From the NCBI GenBank assembly GCA_018398765.1, contig JAHBMJ010000105.1:7501-56415 (forward strand): 48,915 nucleotides of DNA. The letters are read 5' to 3'. The notes under the pieces are model-generated. The model saw nothing but the letters and a program-made list of their open reading frames with translations, was not told the origin of the DNA and ran no database searches. Position 1 is the first letter of the stretch. Each line of letters starts with the position of its first letter. The DNA comes from Chromera velia. Its lineage: Eukaryota > Sar > Chromeraceae. The position numbers were made by a program, and so were the translations under genes. Of this stretch, positions 23,875 through 33,941 are shown piece by piece.

Positions 23875-25111
23875 GTGCATCCTTTTCTTTTGCACGAAGT
23901 GCGCACCTTACTTCTTCTCTTCCTGTTTTTGAACAAAACACCGCACTTTTGAGGACTAATATTTCCTTCTTTCTCTGGTTCCATTGATATGAAGCGCGCT
24001 GATATCATACAGGGAAGAGGTTTCTTAAATCTCCTACGAGTCAGTCTATAAGCAAGATGAGAGAGATCTCTGATATTCTGTCTGATGCAAGAGAGGTCTT
24101 AAATTACATTCCAGACAAAACGATCGACTCTTGCTTTCACGTCATGAATGCATCAGATTAATAAAAGAAATGTGTCTCCACAGACAAAGAAGGTACGGGA
24201 AAGAATTCTGCAGTCTTTGCATCCTTTTTTATTCTTGAAGCTTTTCTTCCCCTTTTCCATCATGGTGTCGTTCAATTCTCTTCTCAACTGAATCACGTTC
24301 TTTCTTTCCATCCACCCCGTCTCTGTTCTGCTCTGTTGTCTTTCGATTTGTGTACACGCCCGTACTCGCATGAACAGATCAGGTTATCCTTCTCTCAGCT
24401 TTCTGCCTCATACAGTGTACTAGGCAGTGTACCTCTATGAACGCATTCACGCTTTCCTCCCACCTCTCTTGCTTTTTTCTCCTTTCCTCTTCCCCCCGAT
24501 GCATGCATCCCAGCAAGAACGAACAAGAAAAAGAGGCATGCACGAATTCCGCACAGTCATACCCAACACACACAGGAGCCCTTTCCATCTGAACCTTTCG
24601 ACTTCATATGACGGAGCGGTCGCTTCGTTAACCTGCACGTGCATGAGTACTGCTCTTCTCTCCAGATGTTTACCGCAAACCCCTCTCCTTGCTCCTCCGA
24701 AGACTCTTGGGGACCGTTTGTGAGGTGGATGATCATGTGGATGCCGATCGGTCTTCTGTCGTGTCCTTTGCATGGTCGATCCGTGTGCGAGAGGTCTCTG
24801 AACGAACGGACGCCAAGTTGAACGTCTCCTTTTTCCTCATCGATGTTCTGTTCGACTCGCGAGCTGTCCGGGGATCCTCAACTGGACATCTCGAACAGAG
24901 GAAAGAAGACATGCTACACCGATATAAACTCTGGCACTCTGTATTTGGATTCTTGCCAGATCGGAAGCAAAGATTTGGACAGGAAGAAGATGAAGAACAA
25001 AAGACTGTGACAAGAGACCGATGGCTTTGCTACTAGCTGATTGGAGAAGAAGCCATCTTGGAAGAAAGTTTTGGAAGCAAGGGCTGGCTGCCCCCCACTT
25101 CCGTCACCACT

Positions 25112-25514
25112 TGACGAAGTACGAGATTTAGCTATGTGCAGCGTTGGGTGACGAGAGTTCTTAAATCAGCCCCTGCTGTCGGTTTGTTCTACTTCTCGTA
25201 CATCGCCTCCTTTTTTACTAGTCAGAAGGAGTACCAAACGACGGTCTGTCCACTTTCTGCTCCATCTACGTCCAGAAAAGACATCTGCCGGTCGATCGAT
25301 CTGTACCGTCAAACGATACATGCATGCCGATGATGCAACTGATTCTCTCCATCGGTGAAATAGAACAATTAACTCAGCCGTATCGATAAATCGACGCGTG
25401 TGCTCACACTTGCGCGCGCTGCCTTTGCGAGCCACCCCAATTTCTCCAACTTTTTGCGCTCCGGCCAAGCTATCTCTTCGATGGTCTCACAGACAAGCCC
25501 TTAGGACTTCATCA
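25112..25514. repeat. Right LTR
   Basis: 403 bp, TG...CA, followed at once by the CAAGG target duplication. Differences from the left LTR are concentrated at CpG and CpA steps. Confidence 0.8.
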
Positions 25515-25519
25515 CAAGG

Positions 25520-26979
25520 CCAGAAGGAGCTTTGGGGTGAGATATGAAAATAAAAAGGCATAATCTAGCCTAGCCTATCAGAGTGAAGTTCTCTGGCTCT
25601 TCTTCTTTTCTGATTGAGCTATATTTCGGTAGAAAGAGGACAAGGCCACGCGTTCCTTGTGAGGATGTAAGACTACTCTGCCTTACCACAGGAATTCAGT
25701 GAGTGGCCGTCATGGGAAAACCGTTCTTGCCTGTGTTATCTTCCTTCGTGGGAGAGGACTGCCCTAGCAGTGTGTCCAGCTGTGCATTGAACCAGGCCCT
25801 ACCGAACGTCAGATGCTCATTTATGGGCCGATGGCGATGGTGAATGATGATGATGATGATGAATACTAGTCTAGATCCAAATTCTAAACTACTTGAACAA
25901 GTATTTGAACTAGTTAGATATGAGTAGACGTTCACCGATTTGATTTGGTAAGTCAGACTATTCATAACATTTCGTAACCTTCCAAGTTAATTTAGGCTAG
26001 GAGCTATCTCTGGTAACTAGTAAGGAGGGTAGCAGGCTCGAGGGCACCAGTAACTCACTTATTACTTATCACTTATCTAAGATTATAGTAAGATATTTGA
26101 ATTGTATTGAATCGTCAGTGATAAATAACTATAATATGTATGGCTATAAATTACTTAAAATGACTGAATCATTCAATCATTGATCAAGTCCATGTCAGAT
26201 AAATCTGAGATGATATCAAATTGAATGAATTCAATCCATCGTTTGCATGCAGCATGCTAGTTTGCATGACGACTGCAAGAAGATTACAAAAAATGGGAGG
26301 AAATCAGAAGACTTGATTTATCAAGTCTGTTTGAACATGTTTGACTCCGTTGTACGACCTTGTCTGTTCATTCCACAATCAGGTGAGACTGATGCGACAG
26401 CGTTGCACGATAGCCGACGAGCCGTGGCAGACGCCATCGCGCCGGGGCTCTTTTCAACTTAGTTTTCAACAACGCACTGGATGAGTGAGTCCCCGCTAAT
26501 TCAGCCCAGAAACGCAACCCCTCGGTTCTGCCCTTTAAAGCGGCCTCATTGGCATCTCATTGGCACAGGCGACACTCTGTCTGTGACAACGTAGTGCCAT
26601 GGTGACCCTCAACAGGCCACACGCAAGTCGGCCTTCCTACAGCCCCTTTGACCTCCATGCAGGCAAAGACCTGGCATGCACCCGGATAAAACTTTAAGCC
26701 AACTCGCGCCCTCGATATCCGTCCCACCAGGCCTCCAGAGCCGTCACAAGGCACCCTCGGCTCTTTCCCTTTGTTCTCCTCTCCGCTTTCTCGATATCGA
26801 GTCTGCCTTCCCACCCCAATCCCCACCCCCCAACATGATCCCCCTCTGCATGCGTTCTGTCGATCAAGCCCCAAGAGTTCTCATGTTTAAACCAAGACAG
26901 GACCCAGATCCATCCCAACAGAAAGTTCTCTCTAAAGTCACAGGACTCTCAAGAGAGGACCCAGATGCACCCTATGCAT
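25520..26979. other. No gene recognised
   Basis: Includes a short (GAT)n run at about 25842-25860 and AT-rich sequence to about 26240. The frames at 26247-26462 and 26557-26990 have no family motif. Confidence 0.45.
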
Positions 26980-27026
26980 GCCCTTCATGATCCTTAAAAA
27001 AAAAAAAAAAAGCCCTTCATGATCCT
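26980..27026 (+). mobile_element. Bare poly(A) tract between 15-bp direct repeats
   Basis: GCCCTTCATGATCCT at 26980-26994 is repeated exactly at 27012-27026, with T plus sixteen A between them. This is the footprint expected of a very short, 5'-truncated retroposed insertion with target-site duplication; tandem duplication with A-tract slippage is an alternative. Confidence 0.5.
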
Positions 27027-27191
27027 CCGGGGTCTCTGCAGACCTCCCGGGCGAGAACCAATTTCTAATACTAACCTCTAAGAGAGTGTTCCCACCGAGA
27101 AGATCAAAGCAGCTCGACGAGCTGTCGATGCTGAACTTTATAAAACCAGAGCTCGAATTAAGAGCTCTCCCCGCCCACCCTGTCGTCCCCT

Positions 27192-27197
27192 NNNNNN
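27192..27197. other. Assembly gap (six Ns)
   Basis: Unknown bases in the middle of a region without recognised genes. Confidence 0.95.
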
Positions 27198-27540
27198 CCA
27201 CGTTGCTGTAGTCCGACGTGTTTCACATAAAGGTCCCTGGCAGCACTCTCGATCAAAGGTGCATGGAGAAAAGTTCCAGGTTCCAACCCGATCTCTCATC
27301 CTGACCGAACCTCGCTGAGACAGATCTACTCGCTGCGTAGACATGTCGCCTTACCAATGAGTGCTGTGCGCATCAAGATTGGCCTGTCTACTTGTGCCCC
27401 ACCATATTTTTGAAGTCCCCTGTCCTGTGACTGGGCTCTTGCGTCATGTACAGTCACGAGGACCGCACATCGTCGTATTTCAATACCAGCCGCCTTGCTG
27501 AACGGCGTGACGGTCTCCTGTCCATTGAGTGGATTCGAAA

Positions 27541-27690
27541 ACTCTCAGGGCGCCAACTCTCAGGGCGCCGACGTGAACGCAAACTCTCAGGGCGCCGGCG
27601 TGAACGCAAACTCTCAGGGCGCCGGCGTGAACGCAAACTCTCAGGGCGCCGACGTGAACGCAAACTCTTAGGGCGCCGACGTGAACGCAG
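27541..27690 (+). repeat. 27-bp minisatellite
   Basis: About five units of CTCAGGGCGCCGACGTGAAC plus seven bases, after a shorter 16-bp partial unit. In one frame it encodes repeats of KLSGRRRER; the frame is open on both strands as the period is a multiple of three. Whether it is translated is unknown. Confidence 0.85.
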
Positions 27691-27699
27691 GTGCTGACT

Positions 27700-29261
27700 T
27701 CGATGAACTGTTACATGTGCTTAACGTTGTACGTGGCCGAGTGTGCACGGTTTCTTGAAGCCTGCAAGTAGGAAAAGATGACGGGGGAGGAGGAAAGGTA
27801 CCGAGGACTTCGGACCAGAAATATATAATACCATGATAGATTTGTGTGTGAGTGGAAACTTGACACAGAGAGAATGAAGAGCATATTAAGCAAAAAAAGA
27901 ATACAGACGGCTTTGATCGATCGATTGGATCCATTCATGTCAGATCGAGAGGGCAATGCATGCATGTTCACTTAACTGCATGGCGATGGCTGCATGCGGG
28001 CGTCTCTTTTCAGGCATCTCTACTCAACCTGGTTCCTCCATGGAGTCAGCAAGGAAAGAGGGCAATCGGAATCTTGAGAAACTGACTTGTGACACACAAT
28101 CCTTCGGGAAGCTCTTAAGGCAAAACGAGGCGCTGCACGAGGGAGGTCCTGGAGACAGATCGAGACTGGGCGGCTCGCACCAAATCGTATGGACGTTTCG
28201 GGGACGCTCGTCAAGAACGCTGAGCCCTGGCCCGCCCCAGTCTCAGATGAAGCACCGATTGAGGATGAGGAACGCCCGTAAAGACTGTGCTGCACTCAAA
28301 GGAAGAGGAAGGGTGAAGGTAGTGATCGACCGTTCTTGCGGAGTGATATTTCTTGTGTGCTCTTCACGGTCTTTCATTCCTCATCCGCTTTAAGAGATCT
28401 TGAGATTGGCCAAAAGGCTATCGGGACCGTCCTGACAAGGCGTGTATGGTTTGGGACAGATGCAGGGAGAAACGAAACTGCCTCTCAAAGTTAATGGACT
28501 CCAAAAAGAAGTTTTCGACAACGCAAGAGAGTTCGAAATTCCCCCAAAGAACCGCACTGCAGAGGCCTACCCGTTGCGTGCAGAGCTGTGTCGCATGCAG
28601 AGCCCCGTTCGATCGAACATGCACCAAACGGTCCCCAAATATGGGCTGCCTCCAAGCACTTCCCGTCTCCATGCAAAAGGAGACTGTCTCCGAACATCTC
28701 AATTCAGTCCACAGGCCGCAATGTCGCACCAAACTATGCAGTGCTATCAAGGAGCCCAGTGATGACGAAACCCTCAGAGGCTATAGAGACACCTCGAAAG
28801 GATGGATGAAAGGCTTTCAATCGTCTGAAAACTACGGTCAGAGACGTCAATTAAATTGACAAAACGCGATGATCATCGGATGATGGATCGAGACACGACC
28901 GACACGACACCGCGCGGCGCACGCGCGCGCGCGCTCTGGTGGCCCCCTGCCCCCGCGAGACGGCCGGTGAGACACAAATTTGGATAATTTTACCTTTGCT
29001 TGGATCTGCAAGGAGCTCGCTAGTGCGTCCACGCCTTTTGTTTGTCGTCCCTGCGCTCATGACTTTCCTGTCCAGGCAATTTCACTTGACTTGAGGCGCT
29101 CCATCCCCTTTCGAGAGGATCTGTTTGTCCATGCTCCGCAAATTGTGCCCGTATTTCGTCTCCGTCGGCTAAGTTTGCCGTCTCCCAGCTTGGAACCACA
29201 ATACCAGCTGCCGTAGATTCCCTCAGAACCTCCTGTCGCTGCTTCATAGGCAAAGAAGAAA
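27700..29261. other. No convincing gene; GC-rich tract before the phosphoesterase gene
   Basis: Overlapping frames at 28442-28859 and others show no family signature. At 28895-28965 there is a CG-rich tract with an alternating GCGCGC run, possibly part of the upstream region of the gene at 29262. Confidence 0.4.
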
Positions 29262-30923
29262 ATGCTGCGCCCTTTTCACTTCCTTCCCGCTGTCCTGGTC
29301 AGCGTGCTTTGCACTGCCAAGCCTGCGGTTGACCATGTTGTCGTTTTGGTGATGGAGAACCGTCCTTTCGATCATTTTTTCGGCTTTTCACAGTCCGAGC
29401 TCCCAGGCATAGACGGCCTCAATGGTGATGAATTCTGCTACTATGACGTTAAAGACCCTGACCAGGGTCGTGAATTTGTGGGAAAGGGAAAAGCACGGTA
29501 TGTGTGCAACTTGGGCCCCTCCCAAGACTTCTCTGTGTGGTGTGGAGATTTTTTCGGTCCCAATGTTACGGATTGTTCGCACGGTCCCTACCCCCCTCAA
29601 GACAAGAGCGGTTTCCTGCAAATGAATTTGAAAAATCCAGAGGTCATGTGGTCCTTCTCCCCCGACCAACTCCCCATCAAAACCGCCCTCGCGAAGGAGT
29701 TTGCCATTTTCGATAAATGGCACTCCTCCTTTCCTGGTCCGTCTACGCCCAACCACCTCTTCCTCCAGATGGGCACTGCAGCTGGGTGCACCAACACCGA
29801 TGAAGCCTACCAATGCCACAAAGGCGTTCCCTACCCCCAGAAAACGATCTACGAGGCCCTGGAGGACCACAGTCTCTCCTGGGCAGTGTACTACAACGAC
29901 AGTGCCTGGAACACCTTCATCGATTGGTTTGAGACCCCCAGGGGCCAGAGGGGCATGCACACTTACGACACCTTCTACCATGCAGCCTCGACGGGTTCCC
30001 TCCCGAACTTCTCCTGGATAGTTCCCCGACAGGGGCGCAACTCCACCTCGGGGGACGGGAGTAACGACGATCACCCCTGTCACGATGTTGCCCTAGGAGA
30101 GCGTTTGTTGAAGGACACGTACGAGGCCTTGAGGAGCGGGCCGGGGTGGAATCGCACTCTGTTCATCGTCACATATGACGATGCAGGGGGGTTCTACGAT
30201 CATGTCGACCTTCCCACTGAAGGTGTGCCCCCCCCCGATGACATCCCCTCCTGTTCCCACAAAACCTCCTTCGACTATCTCGGAGCCCGAGTGCCCACTT
30301 TGATGGCCTCTCCTCTGATCCCCAAAGGCACAATCATCAAAGAACCCACAGGGCCCAGCGGGACAGTGGCCCGCCCAACCGAGACCTCACAATACGAGCA
30401 CACGAGCCTGCTCGCGTCCCTGAAGGAATTGTTCGGCCTTCCTTCATTCCTCACCAAAAGAGACGCATGGGCAGCCACCTTTCTCGACTTCCTCTCTCTC
30501 CCAGAGCCCCGCACAGACACACCCATGCACATGCCTGAGCCCCCTCCGAAGACAGAGGGAGAGGCGGCAATGCATTCTTGTGTGAGTGACCGAGAGGCCC
30601 TCAGCCGTCGGCACCGTCGCCGAGCAGAGCACTACGCCCGGGTGCACGGCGTGTCCTCCCCCGTTTGTTCTGTGCGGGATGAGGGCACGGGTGTGTGCCA
30701 GAGTGATGCAACGGCGAGTGAGGTGGAGAGCTGGATTCTTCAGCATGAGAGCGAGAGGAGACAGCGCATCATTATGAGAGGAGAGGGGGAGGGTCGCACA
30801 GAGAGAGCTGGGCAGAAAGCAGCAGGCCAGTCTGAGAGAAAAATCAATTCCGGAGAGGTTTCCAGTGGGAGAGACGGAGACACAGGAGCTGTAGGCGGAT
30901 TTCTCAGTCCGTCTGTTGCCTGA
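29262..30923 (+). CDS. Secreted phosphoesterase-family protein (non-specific phospholipase C / acid phosphatase-like)
   Basis: Member of the phosphoesterase family PF04185, which in plants and bacteria includes non-specific phospholipases C that cleave phospholipid head groups. Intronless, 553 residues. An N-terminal signal peptide (FHFLPAVLVSVLCTA) is followed by VVVLVMENRPFDHFFG near residue 31 (metal and nucleophile region), PGPSTPNHLFLQMGTAAG near 158, VTYDDAGGFYDHVDLP near 305, ARVPTLMASPLIPKG near 341 and YEHTSLLASLKELFGL near 377, all in the family order. The last 110 or so residues are Arg/Glu/Ser-rich and not part of the domain. The product probably acts outside the cell or in a vacuole. 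The exact substrate cannot be told from sequence. Confidence 0.87.
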   Translation: MLRPFHFLPAVLVSVLCTAKPAVDHVVVLVMENRPFDHFFGFSQSELPGIDGLNGDEFCYYDVKDPDQGREFVGKGKARYVCNLGPSQDFSVWCGDFFGPNVTDCSHGPYPPQDKSGFLQMNLKNPEVMWSFSPDQLPIKTALAKEFAIFDKWHSSFPGPSTPNHLFLQMGTAAGCTNTDEAYQCHKGVPYPQKTIYEALEDHSLSWAVYYNDSAWNTFIDWFETPRGQRGMHTYDTFYHAASTGSLPNFSWIVPRQGRNSTSGDGSNDDHPCHDVALGERLLKDTYEALRSGPGWNRTLFIVTYDDAGGFYDHVDLPTEGVPPPDDIPSCSHKTSFDYLGARVPTLMASPLIPKGTIIKEPTGPSGTVARPTETSQYEHTSLLASLKELFGLPSFLTKRDAWAATFLDFLSLPEPRTDTPMHMPEPPPKTEGEAAMHSCVSDREALSRRHRRRAEHYARVHGVSSPVCSVRDEGTGVCQSDATASEVESWILQHESERRQRIIMRGEGEGRTERAGQKAAGQSERKINSGEVSSGRDGDTGAVGGFLSPSVA

Positions 30924-32080
30924 TCTGCATTTCAGCAGCATCCTGCCTGAGGCGGCCTTCATGATGTGTACCTGTTTCTCTATTTGTCTGTAGTCCCTTC
31001 ACCGTGCAGCCAATACGGTGAATCGATAGACACTTTCATTGTGTCTATATACATTTTATCGGATCTGCCTGTTGTGTGACACAACTTGCATGTGTCCGTT
31101 TGGCGTATCTGTCAGGCTAGCTCTGTTGCTTGAAGCTCTGTCTATCTCTGTCTATCACCACTGCCCACCATTTAGAGAACCGGGCAGAAAAGTGCAAGAA
31201 AAAAAGAAATACAAATCCTCGAAACTAAATTAACATTTGAATAATTAAATTGTTACATTTCTAAAGATAAGTACTGGCTGAGCTGGAATCCATTAATTCA
31301 AATGATTGTAACTGTCCACTCCCCGGTGCAAGTACATCTGAACTCTTCATCCGTAATGTCATTCGATCGCTTCTACGCTCGCATCCGGCCTGTCTCTTTG
31401 ATGTCTGTCTCCGAATTCTAGAAAGTGATTAACTGATCAACTCCACCGGCGACTTAACAAACAATAACCATGCATGTATGTGCCGCCCGGGAGCTTAGCG
31501 CTCCAACTGGGGTTAGGCATCCTCTAACTAACTAACTAACTAACTAACTAGTACCAAGTAATAATGGCAAGTATGTACCATTACGTTATTATTATTATTT
31601 TTAAAATTTAAAATAATGCCTTTTGAAGGGCGGCAAGCCAGTTCAAGGTAATATTGAAGGTATCGATGTATGGTTCGGTGGTTTGCTAGATTGTTTGCTA
31701 CCAATATATTATGAATTTCATTTACATTTAGATCTACGTAGTTTGTACGTTTTACACCAATCCTGTACTAAGTACTAGTGTTACATAAAGTTAAATGTGT
31801 AACAATTACCCCTGACCCCTAGCCTGACCCCCCCCTTGTTACACATAAAAGTGTGTAACAATTAGTGTGCAATAATTCTAGATAAATCCACCGTCTCTCT
31901 CATGGCACCCCTTTGTTCCCGTCTCTGTTCTTTTTATCCGTGCCTCCAGTGCTCAAAATTTCTCCCTGCCGCGATGCTGACGACACCATTGCTCCAAAAG
32001 CAGTACCATCAAACCGTCTTAAAGAAGAAGAAGACGACGAAGATGAAACGTGGAATTAATACACACTAAAGTGTGTAATA
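30924..32080. other. AT-rich spacer with (AACT)n
   Basis: No gene. A tandem CTAA/AACT array lies at about 31523-31551, and TTACCCCTGACCCCTAGCC near 31806 resembles the TTACCCCTAG terminus of the hAT-like element at 17455, perhaps a fragment. Confidence 0.4.
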
Positions 32081-32125
32081 ATGCATTCGTAAAAGTGATA
32101 GTTTGAATTAATGCAGACTAAAGTG

Positions 32126-32796
32126 AGGAAGCAGAGATGTTCAGGAAAATAGAAGAGAAATGGGACAGCAAGATGGAAGAAAGAGCCAGAAAGGCAGCCA
32201 CAGAAAGAAAAGGGCTCAACAGAGAAGAAGGAAAAAGAGACAACTCGATGCTTTTCTGCTTTCTATTGAATGAATGTCATGCCGCATGCATGCAGTAGAT
32301 AAGTTTTTGGGATGGGCGTCATTCAGACGGAGGGTGTTTGAGGAGTGTCCAGGATGGTACGGACACATAGAGGGAGACGCTCTGGCGGCCAGACATGCAG
32401 GAATCACTGGAGGGCAGCGGGCGATCGAGAGACTAACAAAAGAATATGAGGAGACGATTGACAGCTTAGAGACAACCGAAGGAGCATTAGGGTGGGGAAG
32501 GAGGGAGCCACAGAAGAAGATTGATAAAGCGAATAAGAAGAGCGAGGAAGCCCAAATCGCATACCATTTCAGATCGATTTTTAGGTTAGAAAGCCAACAT
32601 GGATCCAAAGCCGTGGCTCAAACAACGAACAATCATGCAGCAGCGGCCAGGGCAACAGACTCTGGCGGGCCCCGAGGGCGGGGTCTGATACCTCAACTTA
32701 GGCTGGGGAACGCCCCGCCCTGCTAGCTCTGGCGATAGATAGACATAGCGGGAAGGCCCTAGGGTGGAATATATCAATCAATCAATCAATCAATCA
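32126..32796 (+). mobile_element. LINE-like 5'-truncated insertion with (ATCA)6 tail
   Basis: The segment ends in six ATCA units (32773-32796), a tail type known from some non-LTR retrotransposons, and is flanked by imperfect 45-bp direct repeats starting ATGCATTCGT (32081-32125 and 32797-32841, about six mismatches). It carries a 150-codon plus frame at 32274-32726 rich in Glu/Lys/Arg and without a recognised domain. The long flanking repeats may be a target duplication or a pre-existing local repeat. Confidence 0.45.
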
Positions 32797-32841
32797 ATGC
32801 ATTCGTGAAAGTGATAGTTTGAATTGCTACATACTAAAGTG

Positions 32842-33706
32842 TATACTAATTTATTCATCAAAATTCTATTAAAATATGTAACAAAACAATGTGTAACAAA
32901 ACATTTTGAAAAAACTGATTGTGTAACCCTACAGGATTGGTGTAGTACGTTTTTTTAGCTGATTTTTAAAGTTTTTTTTTCTACTGTATAGGTTTTTTAC
33001 CACGTTTTTAAACCATTTTTTTATTACTACCGTGACGTTTTACATGCACAGTAATCATTTGAGTAATGAGGATAGACTATCTCTTAAAAGTTTTTTTATA
33101 GTTTTCAAACTATTTTTTGAATAAGTGATAAGTGAACTAGTATGTGGATAAAATATAATAGAGACTACACTAGGCTCCAAGACCTACTCGTGCATGCACA
33201 GAAAGACTTGAATTCTAGCTTGAATTGCTTCCATACAATTAAGCAATTTATTTATTCTTATCGATTCTGACTTAATCAATGTTTTGCTCGATTAAAACCG
33301 TATTTACAGGGCCAGGAGCAATCAGTTCCATGACACGTTTAATCAGCGGTCCACGGGCGTGTCCACGGGCATGCTCGAGCTCCATCAGTCCGCTCAAAAC
33401 AACCGCGCGCTCTGACCACGACCCTTTTTCTGCAACCGAAGAGAGACGATCGACATCTGCTCCCATCTGCAGAGACATACAGTCTTACGCACAGATATGT
33501 GAACATGAAAATCCGAAACACACAGCCGAACTGGTAGAAGCATGGAACAAAGCGAATCAAACAGATACGCGCAAAGTTCGCCACGAGACGCCCCCACCCA
33601 CCCACTGGCACCCACCGAAAGAGAGAGAGATGAATGAAGACAGAGACCTTCAAAGATGGGGGGGGACACACATACTCACACGCACGCAGAGAGAGAGAGA
33701 GAGAGG

Positions 33707-33754
<48 letters not shown>

Positions 33755-33941
33755 CTTTCAGAAACAAAGAGACGGGAAGAGAGAAACACCGAGTTGAAAG
33801 AAAGGCAGAGAAAACCGTTGAGGGGGTCCAGGCTATAGAGCAGAAAGCTGATCTCTCATTTGTTCCAGCACAACTCAATTCGCTGCTTGCCATTTTCTTC
33901 TACGGCCCTTTCCCTCCCGCACACACCCCTGCACAAGCATG
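32842..33941. other. Spacer, T-rich then GA microsatellite
   Basis: T-rich sequence to about 33270, mixed sequence after that, and a (GA)n array at about 33689-33750. Downstream flank of the ankyrin gene; no gene seen. Confidence 0.45.

Larger units (their letters stand above)
23472..25514. mobile_element. Non-autonomous LTR retrotransposon (TRIM/LARD-like), 2043 bp
   Basis: Two 403-bp direct repeats, each beginning TG and ending CA, bound a 1237-bp interior (23875-25111). A 5-bp target duplication CAAGG lies immediately outside (23467-23471 and 25515-25519). There is no gag, protease, RT or integrase in the interior, so it must have moved with enzymes from another element. A 115-codon plus frame at 24689-25036 has no recognised motif and could be captured sequence. 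No convincing primer-binding site or polypurine tract could be assigned, so the strand is left open. Confidence 0.8.

Noticed and set aside
29388-30083. 231-codon minus-strand ORF
   Set aside because: Antisense shadow inside the phosphoesterase gene, which has all family motifs in its own frame.
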